DNA from: an uncultured Bacteroides sp.
Lineage (GTDB): Bacteria; Bacteroidota; Bacteroidia; Bacteroidales; UBA932
Assembly: GCA_900543205.1 (NCBI GenBank)
Contig: UQQM01000013.1
Location: 1-59,565, forward strand
Reading direction: 5' to 3'
DNA length: 59,565 nt
Part shown: positions 1 through 8,506 of the stretch, one piece after another
Numbering within the stretch: position 1 is the stretch's first letter
Layout: every line of letters begins with the position of its first letter
Program-made: the position numbers and the translations under genes
Notes under the pieces: generated by a model
What the model saw: the letters and a program-made list of their open reading frames with translations, nothing else
The model's database searches: none
What the model was told of the DNA's origin: nothing

Positions 1-205
1 TTGGAATATTTATAAATTAAAGTATATTTAATTAATTGATAATTAGTATTTTATAGATAATTCACAAATCAAAATTCCAAACAATCATGCCGGTTGGCAC
101 GATGGGCTTAATCACATGATAATTTTCTGCCGGAAAAATTCGGATACTTAATAATTTTTTTTACTTTTAGGTCGGGAAACACTTTAATCACAAAATTCAT
201 AGCTT

Positions 206-2236
206 ATGAGAAAAGTAATTTATTCGATGTTCGGCCTTGCCGTTCTGCTTTTTGCGAGCAGTTGCGAAAAGCCAATTGAGCAGCCGGATCCCACTCTGAC
301 CTTGAGTCAGACGGCGATTTCTGTTCCCGCAGAAGGCGGCACTTTTTCAGTCGCTTACAAGGTTACCAATCCCCGCGAGGGCGCCGAGGTTTCACCCGAA
401 GCCTCTACCAATGATTGGGTTACCAGTCTTGAGGTAGTGGACAACAATATCAACTTCGATGTTGCTGTCAACGAAGCTACCGAGCCAAGGTCTGTTGATG
501 TAACCGTCAGCTACCCTGGTGCCGCTGATGCTGTGTTCACTATTACACAAGAAGCAGCCGATCCCGCGCCATTTGTTATCAACCTCAAGGAGGTCAATGC
601 CACCAACTATGTATTTGATATCTTCCCTGAAGATAAAGAAATGTCTTATATTCTTTTCGGTACCACTCAGGCGTATCTCGATGAATATGGACTCACGACA
701 GATGAAGCCCTGTTCCAGGACGATCTGGAATATATGGGAGGGTCCGTAGCTGATTATGCTGCGGTCGGTGACATGCTTGACTTGACATTCAGCGCCACTC
801 CTGAAACGGAAACGGTAATATACGCCTACGGAATTGATCTCAACACAAATACCAGGCTGACCGATATTGTCTACTGCAGATTCACTACTCCTGGAGTAGA
901 GAAGATAGTAGCAGATTTTTCCATCACCACGACTGTGAACGGACCTGAGGTGACTGCCCACGTAATTCCTCAAGGATATGACGGCTACTATTGTGTAGAG
1001 GCTTATGAGACTGCATCCCTTGATCCGGACACGGATCTCTACGAACTCTGCTACAGCAACTTCATGTCGATGGTTTCTCTTTATCAGATGGTGTTTGGCA
1101 TGTCTGCCGATGAAGTTCTGGCCATGCTCTGCGGTCAGGGAGAGGGAGACTGGGAGTTTGCATTGTCACCTTCAACCGATTATACTATTGTCGCATACGC
1201 GGTAAGCAATGAAGCGGTTCCCAATTCTGATCCTGTCTCTGTTGAAGTAACGTCAGGCCCACTTGAACCGTCCGACAACCAGTTGACCATAACTGTCACT
1301 GAAGTTGGCGCCAGAGTTGCTACTGTCAATGTCAGCACTACCAATGACGATCCTTATGGAATATATGTAGTACCTTCTTCCGAGCTGGCTGAATTTACCA
1401 CGGATAGCGAAATCATGGAATATCTCCTGTATTTGTATTATCCTACCGAAGCTACCGGAGATTTCTCTCAGAGTGTTACCGGACTCACTCCTGAAACCGA
1501 ATATTCAGTATGCGCATTCGGCCAGGTTTCCGGTCTTGCCACTACTGGCCTGTTCCGCACTGATTTCATAACTACGGAGGCTGAAATCGGAAACGCTACC
1601 ATAGAAGTCGTATTCGACGAATATTATGACATGGCTGCATCTCTTGATGTACTCAACGAGATAGATCCTTCGCTTGCTTCCGAGATAGAAAGCTATATTT
1701 CGCAGGGACTGGAGGTTCTGCTTCCTTGTTACGCCGTAACAGAGCCTGCTGACGCTGAGTTCTATTACTACGGTCTGTACTCATACGATGAGAGCATGTT
1801 CGAGCAGTACAATGATAATGACATCATTAACACGCTTATGATGGATTATCCGGCAGATCCTTCAACTCTGTACGTGCTGAACTATGGCGAGCCTCTGATT
1901 TTCCTCGGAGTCGCCCTTGACGCAAACGGCAATCCCGGCCCCCTCTTCAAAGGCGAACCTTTCACTCTGACTCCCGAAGAGGCTGCGGATCCCGAAGGAT
2001 TATGGGATCTGTTCGGGGCTTCCGCATCAACGAAGTCTTCTGCACAGACAGGATTCTCAATTGCACGTGAGAAGATGTCAGTTCCCGAGGGCATTTCAGT
2101 CCGCAAGGATGTCGAGGCTCCTGTAGCAAAGGTTTATACTGAACCAGTAGTCGTTACATCTTCAAGCATCGAGCTTCCTGATGAAAACATGCTTCAGAAT
2201 GCCAAAGTTCTTCCTAGAACTTTCTATAAGAAGTAA
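206..2236 (+). CDS. BACON-domain surface lipoprotein
   Basis: A 676-residue exported lipoprotein. The N-terminus is a short basic and hydrophobic segment ending in a lipobox (LLFASSC, Cys20), so it should be lipid-anchored. Residues about 30-115 form a BACON-like beta-sandwich with the family's open pattern of an acidic/glycine turn (PAEGG), an NPxEGxEV strand and a Trp-Val pair. After it come three repeated segments of about 110-120 residues, each ending in a TPETEY-like strand (TPETETVIYAYG, SPSTDYTIVAYA, TPETEYSVCAFG), which look like Fn3-type or other immunoglobulin-like modules. No catalytic motif is visible. BACON domains are usually attributed to binding of glycans or mucin; a surface-binding role is therefore inference. 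A paralogue with the same N-terminal layout lies at 56544-58316. The upstream 205 bases are AT-rich and hold no gene. Confidence 0.8.
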   Translation: MRKVIYSMFGLAVLLFASSCEKPIEQPDPTLTLSQTAISVPAEGGTFSVAYKVTNPREGAEVSPEASTNDWVTSLEVVDNNINFDVAVNEATEPRSVDVTVSYPGAADAVFTITQEAADPAPFVINLKEVNATNYVFDIFPEDKEMSYILFGTTQAYLDEYGLTTDEALFQDDLEYMGGSVADYAAVGDMLDLTFSATPETETVIYAYGIDLNTNTRLTDIVYCRFTTPGVEKIVADFSITTTVNGPEVTAHVIPQGYDGYYCVEAYETASLDPDTDLYELCYSNFMSMVSLYQMVFGMSADEVLAMLCGQGEGDWEFALSPSTDYTIVAYAVSNEAVPNSDPVSVEVTSGPLEPSDNQLTITVTEVGARVATVNVSTTNDDPYGIYVVPSSELAEFTTDSEIMEYLLYLYYPTEATGDFSQSVTGLTPETEYSVCAFGQVSGLATTGLFRTDFITTEAEIGNATIEVVFDEYYDMAASLDVLNEIDPSLASEIESYISQGLEVLLPCYAVTEPADAEFYYYGLYSYDESMFEQYNDNDIINTLMMDYPADPSTLYVLNYGEPLIFLGVALDANGNPGPLFKGEPFTLTPEEAADPEGLWDLFGASASTKSSAQTGFSIAREKMSVPEGISVRKDVEAPVAKVYTEPVVVTSSSIELPDENMLQNAKVLPRTFYKK

Positions 2237-2255
2237 ACCTTAAGCAATCAGTATT

Positions 2256-2288
2256 AAGTCGGGCAGGCTGTAGTCTGTCCGACTTTTT
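2256..2288 (+). terminator. Intrinsic terminator after the BACON lipoprotein
   Basis: AAGTCGGGCAG pairs with CTGTCCGACTT (one G-T pair) and is followed by a run of T. It lies about 20 bases after the stop codon at 2236. Confidence 0.85.
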
Positions 2289-2490
2289 TATATCCGGGAG
2301 TATTTCGTTTCAACGACTCAATCGGATTTTCCCTCATCTTTGTGGTGCTTGGCCGGCTTCCGCAAGGCAGAGTCCGGAGAGTACCCGTGAGCTGCGGAGA
2401 TGCGGTACTGGATGCTGAAGGACATGTGGAGGCCGCAGCCGGATCCAGCAAGGAGAAGATAGCCGGATATGAGACGGACAGGATAACAGA
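2289..2490. other. Gene-free spacer between convergent units
   Basis: Between the two terminators of converging genes I see no supported gene. A 60-codon open frame at 2342-2524 (+) has no homology I recognise and runs through the hairpin at 2491-2520, so it was not called. Confidence 0.5.
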
Positions 2491-2520
2491 AGCCCTCGAA
2501 GCTGTTCGGCATCGAGGGCT
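2491..2520 (-). terminator. Hairpin terminator of the DUF6029 operon
   Basis: A perfect 9-bp stem (AGCCCTCGA / TCGAGGGCT) with a 12-base loop lies 22 bases beyond the minus-strand stop at 2543. The T-run after it is poor, so termination strength is uncertain. Confidence 0.55.
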
Positions 2521-2542
2521 CTGATGATTTCCCGGAAGGATC

Positions 2543-4129
2543 TTACAGTGTCGCGATAAGCGAGAGGTTGATTCCGGTGTAGGCCGGAGTCATGCGGCAT
2601 ACACCGCCGGAGCACAGGTAGCCTTCCTTGAAGCGTCCGGCGTTGATAGCGCAGCGGACCTTGCCGTAAGAGTAGCTTATGCTTCCGCTGGGGTAGTGGA
2701 GTCCGGTGTCGCCGTAGTTCCACATATCCTGTACGGCAAAGCTCCATCTGGGGGCGAAATTGTATTCCAGCAGCGCGGCGGCCCAGTTTCCATGGTCTTC
2801 AGGGGAGCCAAACAGGTGCTGCAGCTCCAGGCGTACCGAATTCTTGCGGTTGATCTTGTAGGTCATGTCGGCCACGAGAGCATGCGAAGTCAGAATGTCC
2901 GTACCGTTCATCTGGGTGAGTTCGTTGTAGGTCTGCCAGCTGTAGAGCAGTATCAGCTTGAAGTCGCTGCCGAACCAGCGCTCGATGTCGATGGTAAGGT
3001 CTCTGAACAGCAGCTTGTCGATGAGGTTGTCAGCCTTGTAGCCGCTGTTGAAATAGTTAGAGAAATTGGCGTGGATCTTCATGCCCTTCTTTCCTCCCAG
3101 GGCGGTGCCCCTGCGGAAATTGTAGTAGAGGTCCGCCTGGCCGCCTATTTCGTCGCTATGGGCGCTGTAGGGGTTGAGCGTGGCGAGCATGTAGGTGTGC
3201 TGCTGGGTGAGCGCCGGCACGTAATTGATGTAGGTGTACATTCCGGACTCGCTGCGTATTCCCTGGAAGAAGGGGTTGTCGAGTTTGCGGAAGGTCACCA
3301 GGCCTCCGAAACCGTTGCCTGTGTAGCTCAGATCCACCTGTATGGCCTTGCTGCGTCCGTTGTTGAGACTGTTGTAGAAAGCGGGGTCGCTGCGCCTGTC
3401 CATATATTCGCCCTTGAGCTGGAAGCCTTCGTAACCGAGCAGCAGCCTTCCCGAATATCCGGGGCTGTGAGAGGACCAGGAGGCGTCGGCGTTGGACGGC
3501 TGGGCCTCATATTTGTCGATTACGCTGCCTTCAAGCACGATGTCGAACTTCTCCATGTCGAGAAGCCTGGAGAGCGAGAAGGAGAGGTCTGCTCCGGAAA
3601 CCATGGCGTCGGAATACTCCCTGACGTTGCGCACACGGCCGTAGAGGCCTCTGACGCTAAGATAGTCGCCGAAAGTGTATGCGACGCGCACGCCTTGGAG
3701 GGCATTGTTGATTCCGAGCTCGCGGTCTTCGTAAGTGCGGAACAGCAGGCCGCTTCCGAACTGCTCGTAGAGGCTGCCTACGCGGATGTCCCAGCCGTTG
3801 GCCGCGAATCCTGCGTAGATGTCGTAGCTCAGGAAGTTCTCGGCGGCGAGAGTGCCGCTGAAGTAGCCGCTGACGGCGGGAAGATAGCCTTCAAGCTGCA
3901 CGCCGGCGGTGAATCCTCCCTTGGCGTAGTCGAGCTTGAGGTAGTTGTTGGAGCCGAAACGTCCGTCAGGTGCGGTCGCTCCGGTGCCTTCGTCGTTGAA
4001 ATAGTAGGTCGTGTTGGTCTCGAAGCTGGCGGAGAGGCTGCCCTTGTCATCGGAATCAGCCCTTGCCGCAGGAGAGGGGAGTACCAGCACCGCGAGGCCG
4101 AGCGTCGCGAGAATGGAAAGTCTTTTCAT
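2543..4129 (-). CDS. DUF6029 family outer-membrane protein
   Basis: About 528 residues from the Met of MKRLSIL, preceded in frame by a further possible start at 4144. The signal peptide (MKRLSILATLGLAVLVLPSP..ARA) is clear. The body is a series of alternating amphipathic strands with many Tyr, Gly and Asp (for example NNYLKLDYAKGGFTAGVQLEGYL), which is the look of a large outer-membrane beta-barrel, and the sequence resembles the Bacteroidetes DUF6029 family. It is the last gene of a four-gene minus-strand operon with a TlpA-like thioredoxin immediately upstream. No biochemical role is established; the context suggests that it is the outer-membrane partner or client of exported thiol-disulfide proteins (inference). 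Confidence 0.75.
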   Translation of the reverse strand: MKRLSILATLGLAVLVLPSPAARADSDDKGSLSASFETNTTYYFNDEGTGATAPDGRFGSNNYLKLDYAKGGFTAGVQLEGYLPAVSGYFSGTLAAENFLSYDIYAGFAANGWDIRVGSLYEQFGSGLLFRTYEDRELGINNALQGVRVAYTFGDYLSVRGLYGRVRNVREYSDAMVSGADLSFSLSRLLDMEKFDIVLEGSVIDKYEAQPSNADASWSSHSPGYSGRLLLGYEGFQLKGEYMDRRSDPAFYNSLNNGRSKAIQVDLSYTGNGFGGLVTFRKLDNPFFQGIRSESGMYTYINYVPALTQQHTYMLATLNPYSAHSDEIGGQADLYYNFRRGTALGGKKGMKIHANFSNYFNSGYKADNLIDKLLFRDLTIDIERWFGSDFKLILLYSWQTYNELTQMNGTDILTSHALVADMTYKINRKNSVRLELQHLFGSPEDHGNWAAALLEYNFAPRWSFAVQDMWNYGDTGLHYPSGSISYSYGKVRCAINAGRFKEGYLCSGGVCRMTPAYTGINLSLIATL

Positions 4130-4143
4130 GTCGCGGCCTTCCA

Positions 4144-4638
4144 TCAGTCCTGAAGTTCGAGTATCTGGTCGAAAAGCTCCTCCTCGCTGCCCGGGGTGTA
4201 GCCTATGTGGGTGAAGACTATGTTGCCTTCGCCGTCAAGCACGAACGCCGTGGGGTCCACCTGCACGTTCATGGCCCTGGCAAGGTCTCCGTTCTCGTCC
4301 AGATAGTAGTTGAAATCGGTCCATCCGCGGCCCTTGACCATGGGTGCCACCTTTGATGATGAACGTGCGTCGTCCCTGGCGACTGCGACTATCTTGAAGT
4401 CGGCTTCATCGCTCCAGTCGACGTAGGCGTCGTTCATCGCTCCGAGTTCCTGAAGACAGGGCTTGCAGGTGGTGCTCCAGAAGGTGAGTATCACGGGGGT
4501 GGAGCCGTCGAGTGCGGTCTTTATGCTGCATGCCTGACCTTCGAGGTCCTTGACCTCAATGTCGGGAAGGACGTTCTGAGCCTGCCCCAGGAAAGGCAGC
4601 AGGCACAGAACCGCTGAAAGGACGAATTTAGTTTTCAT
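4144..4638 (-). CDS. TlpA/ResA-like periplasmic thioredoxin
   Basis: A 164-residue secreted redoxin. Residues 1-21 are a signal peptide. The thioredoxin fold is marked by LTFWSTTCKPC with the active-site pair Cys58 and Cys61, and the cis-Pro region follows at VQVDPTAFVLD. TlpA-type proteins reduce disulfides in the periplasm. The gene overlaps the upstream Omp28-like gene by 11 bases and its stop abuts the DUF6029 gene, so the three are probably co-translated. A second protein of this operon also has a CxxC thioredoxin-like motif. The substrate is unknown. Confidence 0.85.
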   Translation of the reverse strand: MKTKFVLSAVLCLLPFLGQAQNVLPDIEVKDLEGQACSIKTALDGSTPVILTFWSTTCKPCLQELGAMNDAYVDWSDEADFKIVAVARDDARSSSKVAPMVKGRGWTDFNYYLDENGDLARAMNVQVDPTAFVLDGEGNIVFTHIGYTPGSEEELFDQILELQD

Positions 4639-6088
4639 ATTCGAAATCGGTTTGTCCGTTGAGAGGAATCTTTACAACGTTGTCAACGACCATGCCGAAG
4701 TCGGTATATTCTGCGTACGGAGTCGTTCCGTTGAACAGGCCATCACTCTCGTAGGTCACGACTATGACGGCATAGGCGTTGTTGATGTCGTTGAAGGTTC
4801 CGTCAGGAATGTCATAATTTGTTTGATATGTGACGATTCCGTTTTCGACACCTTCAAGTTCAGTACCCTCCGCACCCGTCAGAGCGCATCTCTGCACGGC
4901 ATCGTGGACATAATTGCTGCCGCCGGGGATATCGGAATAGTATGATGACTGGTAGGCTACTACACCATCTTCAAGAAGGAAGATGTGGAGGCGGTAAGGA
5001 CGTGCTTCCTTGGTTGCCACTGAACAGAGCAAGCTGAAGTTGTTTCCATTGAGTGCGCTGATAGTGGCGATGCCCGTCTTGGAAGGAAGCGCCGTCACGG
5101 CTTCTTCAATAAGCCCATTGACAGCATTCAGCGTGTACTGTGAAGCCGTGTAGTTGGGAACGTCCGCTATGTCGTTCACAATGGCCGTAGGAACGCCCCT
5201 GATATTGTAAATGTCGCCGAATTCTTCATAATAGTCGGAGTGTATGTCTGAACTCATACCTCCATATACACCGTAGAAAGAAATGGGAACGAATCTGTCG
5301 GGATGTTCTGCGAGGGCTTCTTTGAAGACCATGTCCATCCCGGGACAGTATCCGCAGGTGGTCGCAGTGAATCTCCTTCCGAGCGTACGGCGGAAGAAAG
5401 GCTCAGACCAGTCACTCACCGTAGCGTTGGATTTGGGGCTCTGAACAAGAGTGACTGCATATTCGTTACCGGAGCAAGCCAGTGAGAGCACGGCATTGCG
5501 GAAGCTATTGTCATTGTTTTCCTCCACATTGACAGTAATGCAGGCTGTCTGGAGTTTGGAAACGGTTACGCCGTCGTCCAGCAAAGTGGTTTCGACTCCG
5601 TATTCTATGTCCTCTACACTTGCCCAGTTCTGGTCGAATTCGGCAGAGAACTCTGCGTTTGCATCTACATATATTTGAACCTGTCCTGCATCTCCGGTTG
5701 CATTTACGGCAGAAGACTTGAGCTTAAGGCCTTCAGTTCCGTCCTGGAACACATGGAAGGTGACTTTTTCAGTTTCGCCTACAACGAGAGTAAAGGTGCC
5801 CTGCCTTTCAGTTACATTCATGTTGGATTCACGAGAATACATCTTGAGCGTGGCTTCTCCTGCGAATCCGCTGAGAGGGGAGATGGAGAGCCAGTTGGTG
5901 TTGTTGACAATCTGCCAGTTGCCGGCGGCGCTTATGTCCAATGTGACTTCTGTTCCAGCCTCTTGCGGGATGATTACGCTCTGTCCGACAGAAGTTTCGC
6001 CGGGCTCTGGCTCCGGGTCCGGAGTCTGGGGCGTACAGGCGGCGAATGCCATGAACAGCAATGCGCCGAATTTAACAGCTTTTTTCAT
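4628..6088 (-). CDS. Omp28-related lipoprotein with BACON modules and CxxC
   Basis: About 486 residues from MKKAVKF; a GTG 27 bases upstream would also be open but adds a segment before the signal peptide. Lipobox FMAFAAC puts the lipidated Cys at residue 18. Two BACON-like beta-sandwich segments follow (about residues 35-110 and 115-220), then a thioredoxin-like C-terminal domain of the Omp28 type. It starts near FTATTCGYCPGM, where the CxxC pair is Cys245/Cys248, and includes the cis-Pro-like stretch IRGVPTAIVND. The combination suggests a surface- or periplasm-facing redox lipoprotein. It sits between the DsbD-N-like and TlpA-like genes, overlapping the latter. What it oxidises or reduces cannot be told from sequence. 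Confidence 0.75.
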   Translation of the reverse strand: MKKAVKFGALLFMAFAACTPQTPDPEPEPGETSVGQSVIIPQEAGTEVTLDISAAGNWQIVNNTNWLSISPLSGFAGEATLKMYSRESNMNVTERQGTFTLVVGETEKVTFHVFQDGTEGLKLKSSAVNATGDAGQVQIYVDANAEFSAEFDQNWASVEDIEYGVETTLLDDGVTVSKLQTACITVNVEENNDNSFRNAVLSLACSGNEYAVTLVQSPKSNATVSDWSEPFFRRTLGRRFTATTCGYCPGMDMVFKEALAEHPDRFVPISFYGVYGGMSSDIHSDYYEEFGDIYNIRGVPTAIVNDIADVPNYTASQYTLNAVNGLIEEAVTALPSKTGIATISALNGNNFSLLCSVATKEARPYRLHIFLLEDGVVAYQSSYYSDIPGGSNYVHDAVQRCALTGAEGTELEGVENGIVTYQTNYDIPDGTFNDINNAYAVIVVTYESDGLFNGTTPYAEYTDFGMVVDNVVKIPLNGQTDFEYEN

Positions 6089-6114
6089 AATAGATTGATT
6101 TTTGAAGTTATACA

Positions 6115-6570
6115 CTATCTAACACGTATTTCCATGGTCTCCTGCGCCGGGCGGTCGCAGTTGACGTTGTTGCAGGACATCCATTCCAGGTTCGCGCTCA
6201 CGCTTTCCACGCCCGAGGGGACATTCACCTTGTGCGTGAAGGTGACGGGGCCCTCGAAATAGCCGACTTCCATCATGTAGTCCTTGTCGTAGGTCTTGTG
6301 GAGTTTCCCGTCCACTTCGGGGCCCTCCACGACCTTGACGCCGCCGGCGGTGTCTATGCTGACGACCGTCGCGCTCGGACCGAAGTCGGTCTTGAGTGTG
6401 TCGTACACGTGCCAGCCGGGGTCAGGGGTGACCGTGATTGAAATTTCAAACAGATTTCCTGAAATCGCTTTCGATTCGTAAGTCCAACGTACATGTTGGG
6501 GCTGGGCATTTGCCAAAATGGAGCAAAATGCTGAAATAATTAAAGTTACGAGTAGCTTTTTCATTCGCAT
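6115..6570 (-). CDS. Stand-alone DsbD N-terminal (alpha) domain protein
   Basis: A 151-residue secreted protein with an N-terminal signal peptide (starts possible at Met1 or Met3). The rest matches the immunoglobulin-like alpha domain of DsbD: the strand PGWHVYD and the redox pair Cys133-x4-Cys138 in EWMSCNNVNCDRP. Full DsbD carries a membrane domain and a C-terminal thioredoxin domain; both are absent here. In DsbD the alpha domain hands electrons to periplasmic partners, so this may be a mobile reductant module for the TlpA-like and Omp28-like proteins encoded just downstream (inference). It is the first gene of the operon; its stop nearly touches the next reading frame. Confidence 0.8.
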   Translation of the reverse strand: MRMKKLLVTLIISAFCSILANAQPQHVRWTYESKAISGNLFEISITVTPDPGWHVYDTLKTDFGPSATVVSIDTAGGVKVVEGPEVDGKLHKTYDKDYMMEVGYFEGPVTFTHKVNVPSGVESVSANLEWMSCNNVNCDRPAQETMEIRVR

Positions 6571-6827
6571 TAATGATTATCCAAACGATAAAAATAGCTT
6601 TTTGAATCCAATTTTACCAACTTTTTTGCGGCATTTCTTATAAATTTTATCAACACTCAATAATTGTCCGCAAAGTCACTATCCGTAAGGAGAACACAGA
6701 TATCGGTCGCAAAGGCGGCTCTATATAGTCGTGAAACCTGCCGCCGGTTCAGCTGCTGCCGTTCTGCGCCCGGATTTCTTACTAGCTTTCTATCACCCTC
6801 GACAATCTCCCCGACTTGTTATACAAT

Positions 6828-7295
6828 TTATATTATGTTAACTTGTGTGTATTCTTTGAGCAGTCCCCGGCACGCCGTGTCCAGATCATGGTAAGTCCTT
6901 TCGAAGTTCCCGCTGTACCACGGGTCTGCCACCTCCTGTCCCGGCCTGCCGGCGAATTCCATCATCAGGTGTACCTTGCTGAAATCTTCAGGAGCGATGA
7001 TATTTCTGATCAGGCGCAGGTTCGAGCTGTCCATGACCAGGATAAGGTCTGCCGACGCAGCTTCGGCTTTCGTGATCCTGTGGGCGGAATGTCGTCCGTA
7101 CGGAATGCCTTTCTCCCGGAGCTTCGCAGCAGCCGGCGGGTAGATGGGATTGCCCTGCTCTTCGTACGATACTGCTGCGGAACTTATTGAAAATGAATCG
7201 GAAAGCTCTGCCTTTCTGACATATTCCTTCATTATGTACTCCGCCATCGGACTTCTGCAGATATTCCCGTGGCAGACGAAGATGATGCCGTGCAT
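6828..7295 (-). CDS. Low-molecular-weight protein-tyrosine phosphatase
   Basis: 155 residues when started at MHGIIFVC, which matches the usual start of the family; an in-frame Met lies 15 bases upstream. The P-loop is CHGNICR (Cys8, Arg14), the CX5R signature, followed by SPMAEY. The general-acid loop is VADPWYSGNFERTY near the C-terminus. Such enzymes dephosphorylate tyrosine, often on capsule-synthesis kinases. No kinase or polysaccharide gene is in this window, so the partner is unknown. A typical -7 box (TATTTTTG) lies upstream at 7338-7345. About 250 bases between this gene and 6570 hold nothing I can support. Confidence 0.9.
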   Translation of the reverse strand: MHGIIFVCHGNICRSPMAEYIMKEYVRKAELSDSFSISSAAVSYEEQGNPIYPPAAAKLREKGIPYGRHSAHRITKAEAASADLILVMDSSNLRLIRNIIAPEDFSKVHLMMEFAGRPGQEVADPWYSGNFERTYHDLDTACRGLLKEYTQVNII

Positions 7296-7337
7296 GCCGT
7301 TGTCCTTCATTTCTCAAAATGATTTTCTTGTGGAAAG

Positions 7338-7345
7338 CAAAAATA
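7338..7345 (-). promoter_or_regulatory. -7 box for the tyrosine phosphatase
   Basis: TATTTTTG fits the Bacteroidetes -7 consensus TAnnTTTG. No convincing -33 TTTG is seen at the usual distance. Confidence 0.5.
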
Positions 7346-7430
7346 CTAAAAAATCCTCGCTCAATCGTTTAATTTATGCCTGCGGCCGTTTTCTTGTACG
7401 GCCGGAATTGTTCAACTTAAATTCATTGAA

Positions 7431-8345
7431 ATGTCAGGTAAAAAACACTGCAAGGCTGTCTCCGTGTTCGTTTTCATGGAGAAAACCATCCTCGAGCTCC
7501 GCTCCATGAACAAGTTCAGGACTTCGGAGACCTACACTTCTGCCCTGGTCAGCTTCAGAAGTTTCAGAAACGGCAGCGACCTTCCGTTCAGCGGACTTAC
7601 CCCGACGCTGCTTGCATCCTACGAATCCTATCTCGCCGCCCGGGGCGTAAGCCCGAACTCCAGTTCCTTCTACATGCGCATCCTGCGCGCAGTCTACAAC
7701 CGGGCGGTGGACCAGGGACTCACCGGGCAGAAATACCCTTTCCGCTCGGTCTACACCGGTGTGGGGCGCACCAGGAAGCGTGCGATCAGCATGGCGTCCC
7801 TGAAGCGTATCCGCCATCTGCACCTGCCTCCAGGCTCCTCCCTCGACTTCGCCCGCGACATGTTCCTCTTCTCTTTCTACACCAGAGGCATGCCCTTCGT
7901 CGACATGGCCTATCTGCGAAAAAGCGACCTCTGCTGCGGAGTGCTCGAATACCGCCGGCGCAAGACCGGCCAGTTGCTGCAGGTGCGCTGGGAGGGATGC
8001 ATGCAGGCTCTTGTCGACAAGTACTCCCCTCTCCCGGAGACCGGATATCTTCTGCCTATAATAACAGACGCCGGCTCTGACCCGAGACGGCAATACATCT
8101 GCGCAAGTCACAAGATCAACCGCAACCTCAAGGAGATCGGACGCATGGCGGGACTGGAGCATCCGTTGAGCATGTATGTGGCACGCCATAGCTGGGCAAC
8201 CGCAGCCAGGAACAAGAATGTCCCCCTGCCCGTCATCAGCGGCGGAATGGGGCATGGCTCCGAACAGACGACAAGGATTTACCTGGATTCATTGGACAAC
8301 TCCGAGATAGATATGGCGAACAGGCTGATATTGAACTCGTTATAG
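7431..8345 (+). CDS. Tyrosine recombinase adjacent to an invertible promoter
   Basis: A 304-residue site-specific tyrosine recombinase of the Bacteroidetes type. The N-terminal core-binding domain (about residues 18-105) has the pattern TSETYTSALVSFRSF. Catalytic residues visible are Arg152 (YTRGMPF), Lys178 (RRRKTGQ), Arg252 in YVARHSWAT, His275 in GMGHGSEQTT and the nucleophile Tyr284 (TRIYLD). The first position of the HxxR box is Tyr, as I recall for many Bacteroidetes DNA invertases. The gene ends 10 bases before the left inverted repeat of a 167-bp segment with a promoter inside, which strongly suggests that this enzyme flips that segment and so switches the fimbrial genes beyond it. 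It could also act on other sites in the genome. Confidence 0.9.
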   Translation: MSGKKHCKAVSVFVFMEKTILELRSMNKFRTSETYTSALVSFRSFRNGSDLPFSGLTPTLLASYESYLAARGVSPNSSSFYMRILRAVYNRAVDQGLTGQKYPFRSVYTGVGRTRKRAISMASLKRIRHLHLPPGSSLDFARDMFLFSFYTRGMPFVDMAYLRKSDLCCGVLEYRRRKTGQLLQVRWEGCMQALVDKYSPLPETGYLLPIITDAGSDPRRQYICASHKINRNLKEIGRMAGLEHPLSMYVARHSWATAARNKNVPLPVISGGMGHGSEQTTRIYLDSLDNSEIDMANRLILNSL

Positions 8346-8355
8346 CAAGACGGCA

Positions 8356-8371
8356 TCTCTTGAGAAGAGAT
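8356..8371 (+). repeat. Left inverted repeat of the phase switch
   Basis: TCTCTTGAGAAGAGAT, matched exactly in reverse complement at 8507-8522. The site is itself near-palindromic: at 8354-8372 it reads CATCTCTT-GAG-AAGAGATG, with 8-bp arms around an asymmetric 3-base centre, as expected of a tyrosine-recombinase crossover site. Confidence 0.9.
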
Positions 8372-8385
8372 GTAATCTCACTTCG

Positions 8386-8393
8386 CAAAGATA
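8386..8393 (-). promoter_or_regulatory. Promoter -7 box inside the invertible segment
   Basis: TATCTTTG, a perfect TAnnTTTG and the same octamer as the box before obg in this window. The nearest TTTG upstream is 26 bases away (8420-8423), longer than the 19-20 seen elsewhere here, so the -33 element may be weak. It directs transcription leftward in this assembly. Confidence 0.75.
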
Positions 8394-8506
8394 GTATTTA
8401 TCGGTAAAATGTTGATACTCAAAATGAAATTTTTTATGTAAAAATTGAATATTTCAAGATTGGAATCGGGGGGGGCGCTGTGTATCAATTATTTACGTTA
8501 AATAAT

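Noticed and set aside
2342..2524. 60-codon plus-strand gene
   Set aside because: Ends inside the terminator hairpin of the opposite operon, no family seen.
2696..4153. 485-codon plus-strand frame over the DUF6029 gene
   Set aside because: Shadow of the real gene; composition (Val, Glu, Gly runs) is typical of antisense reading.
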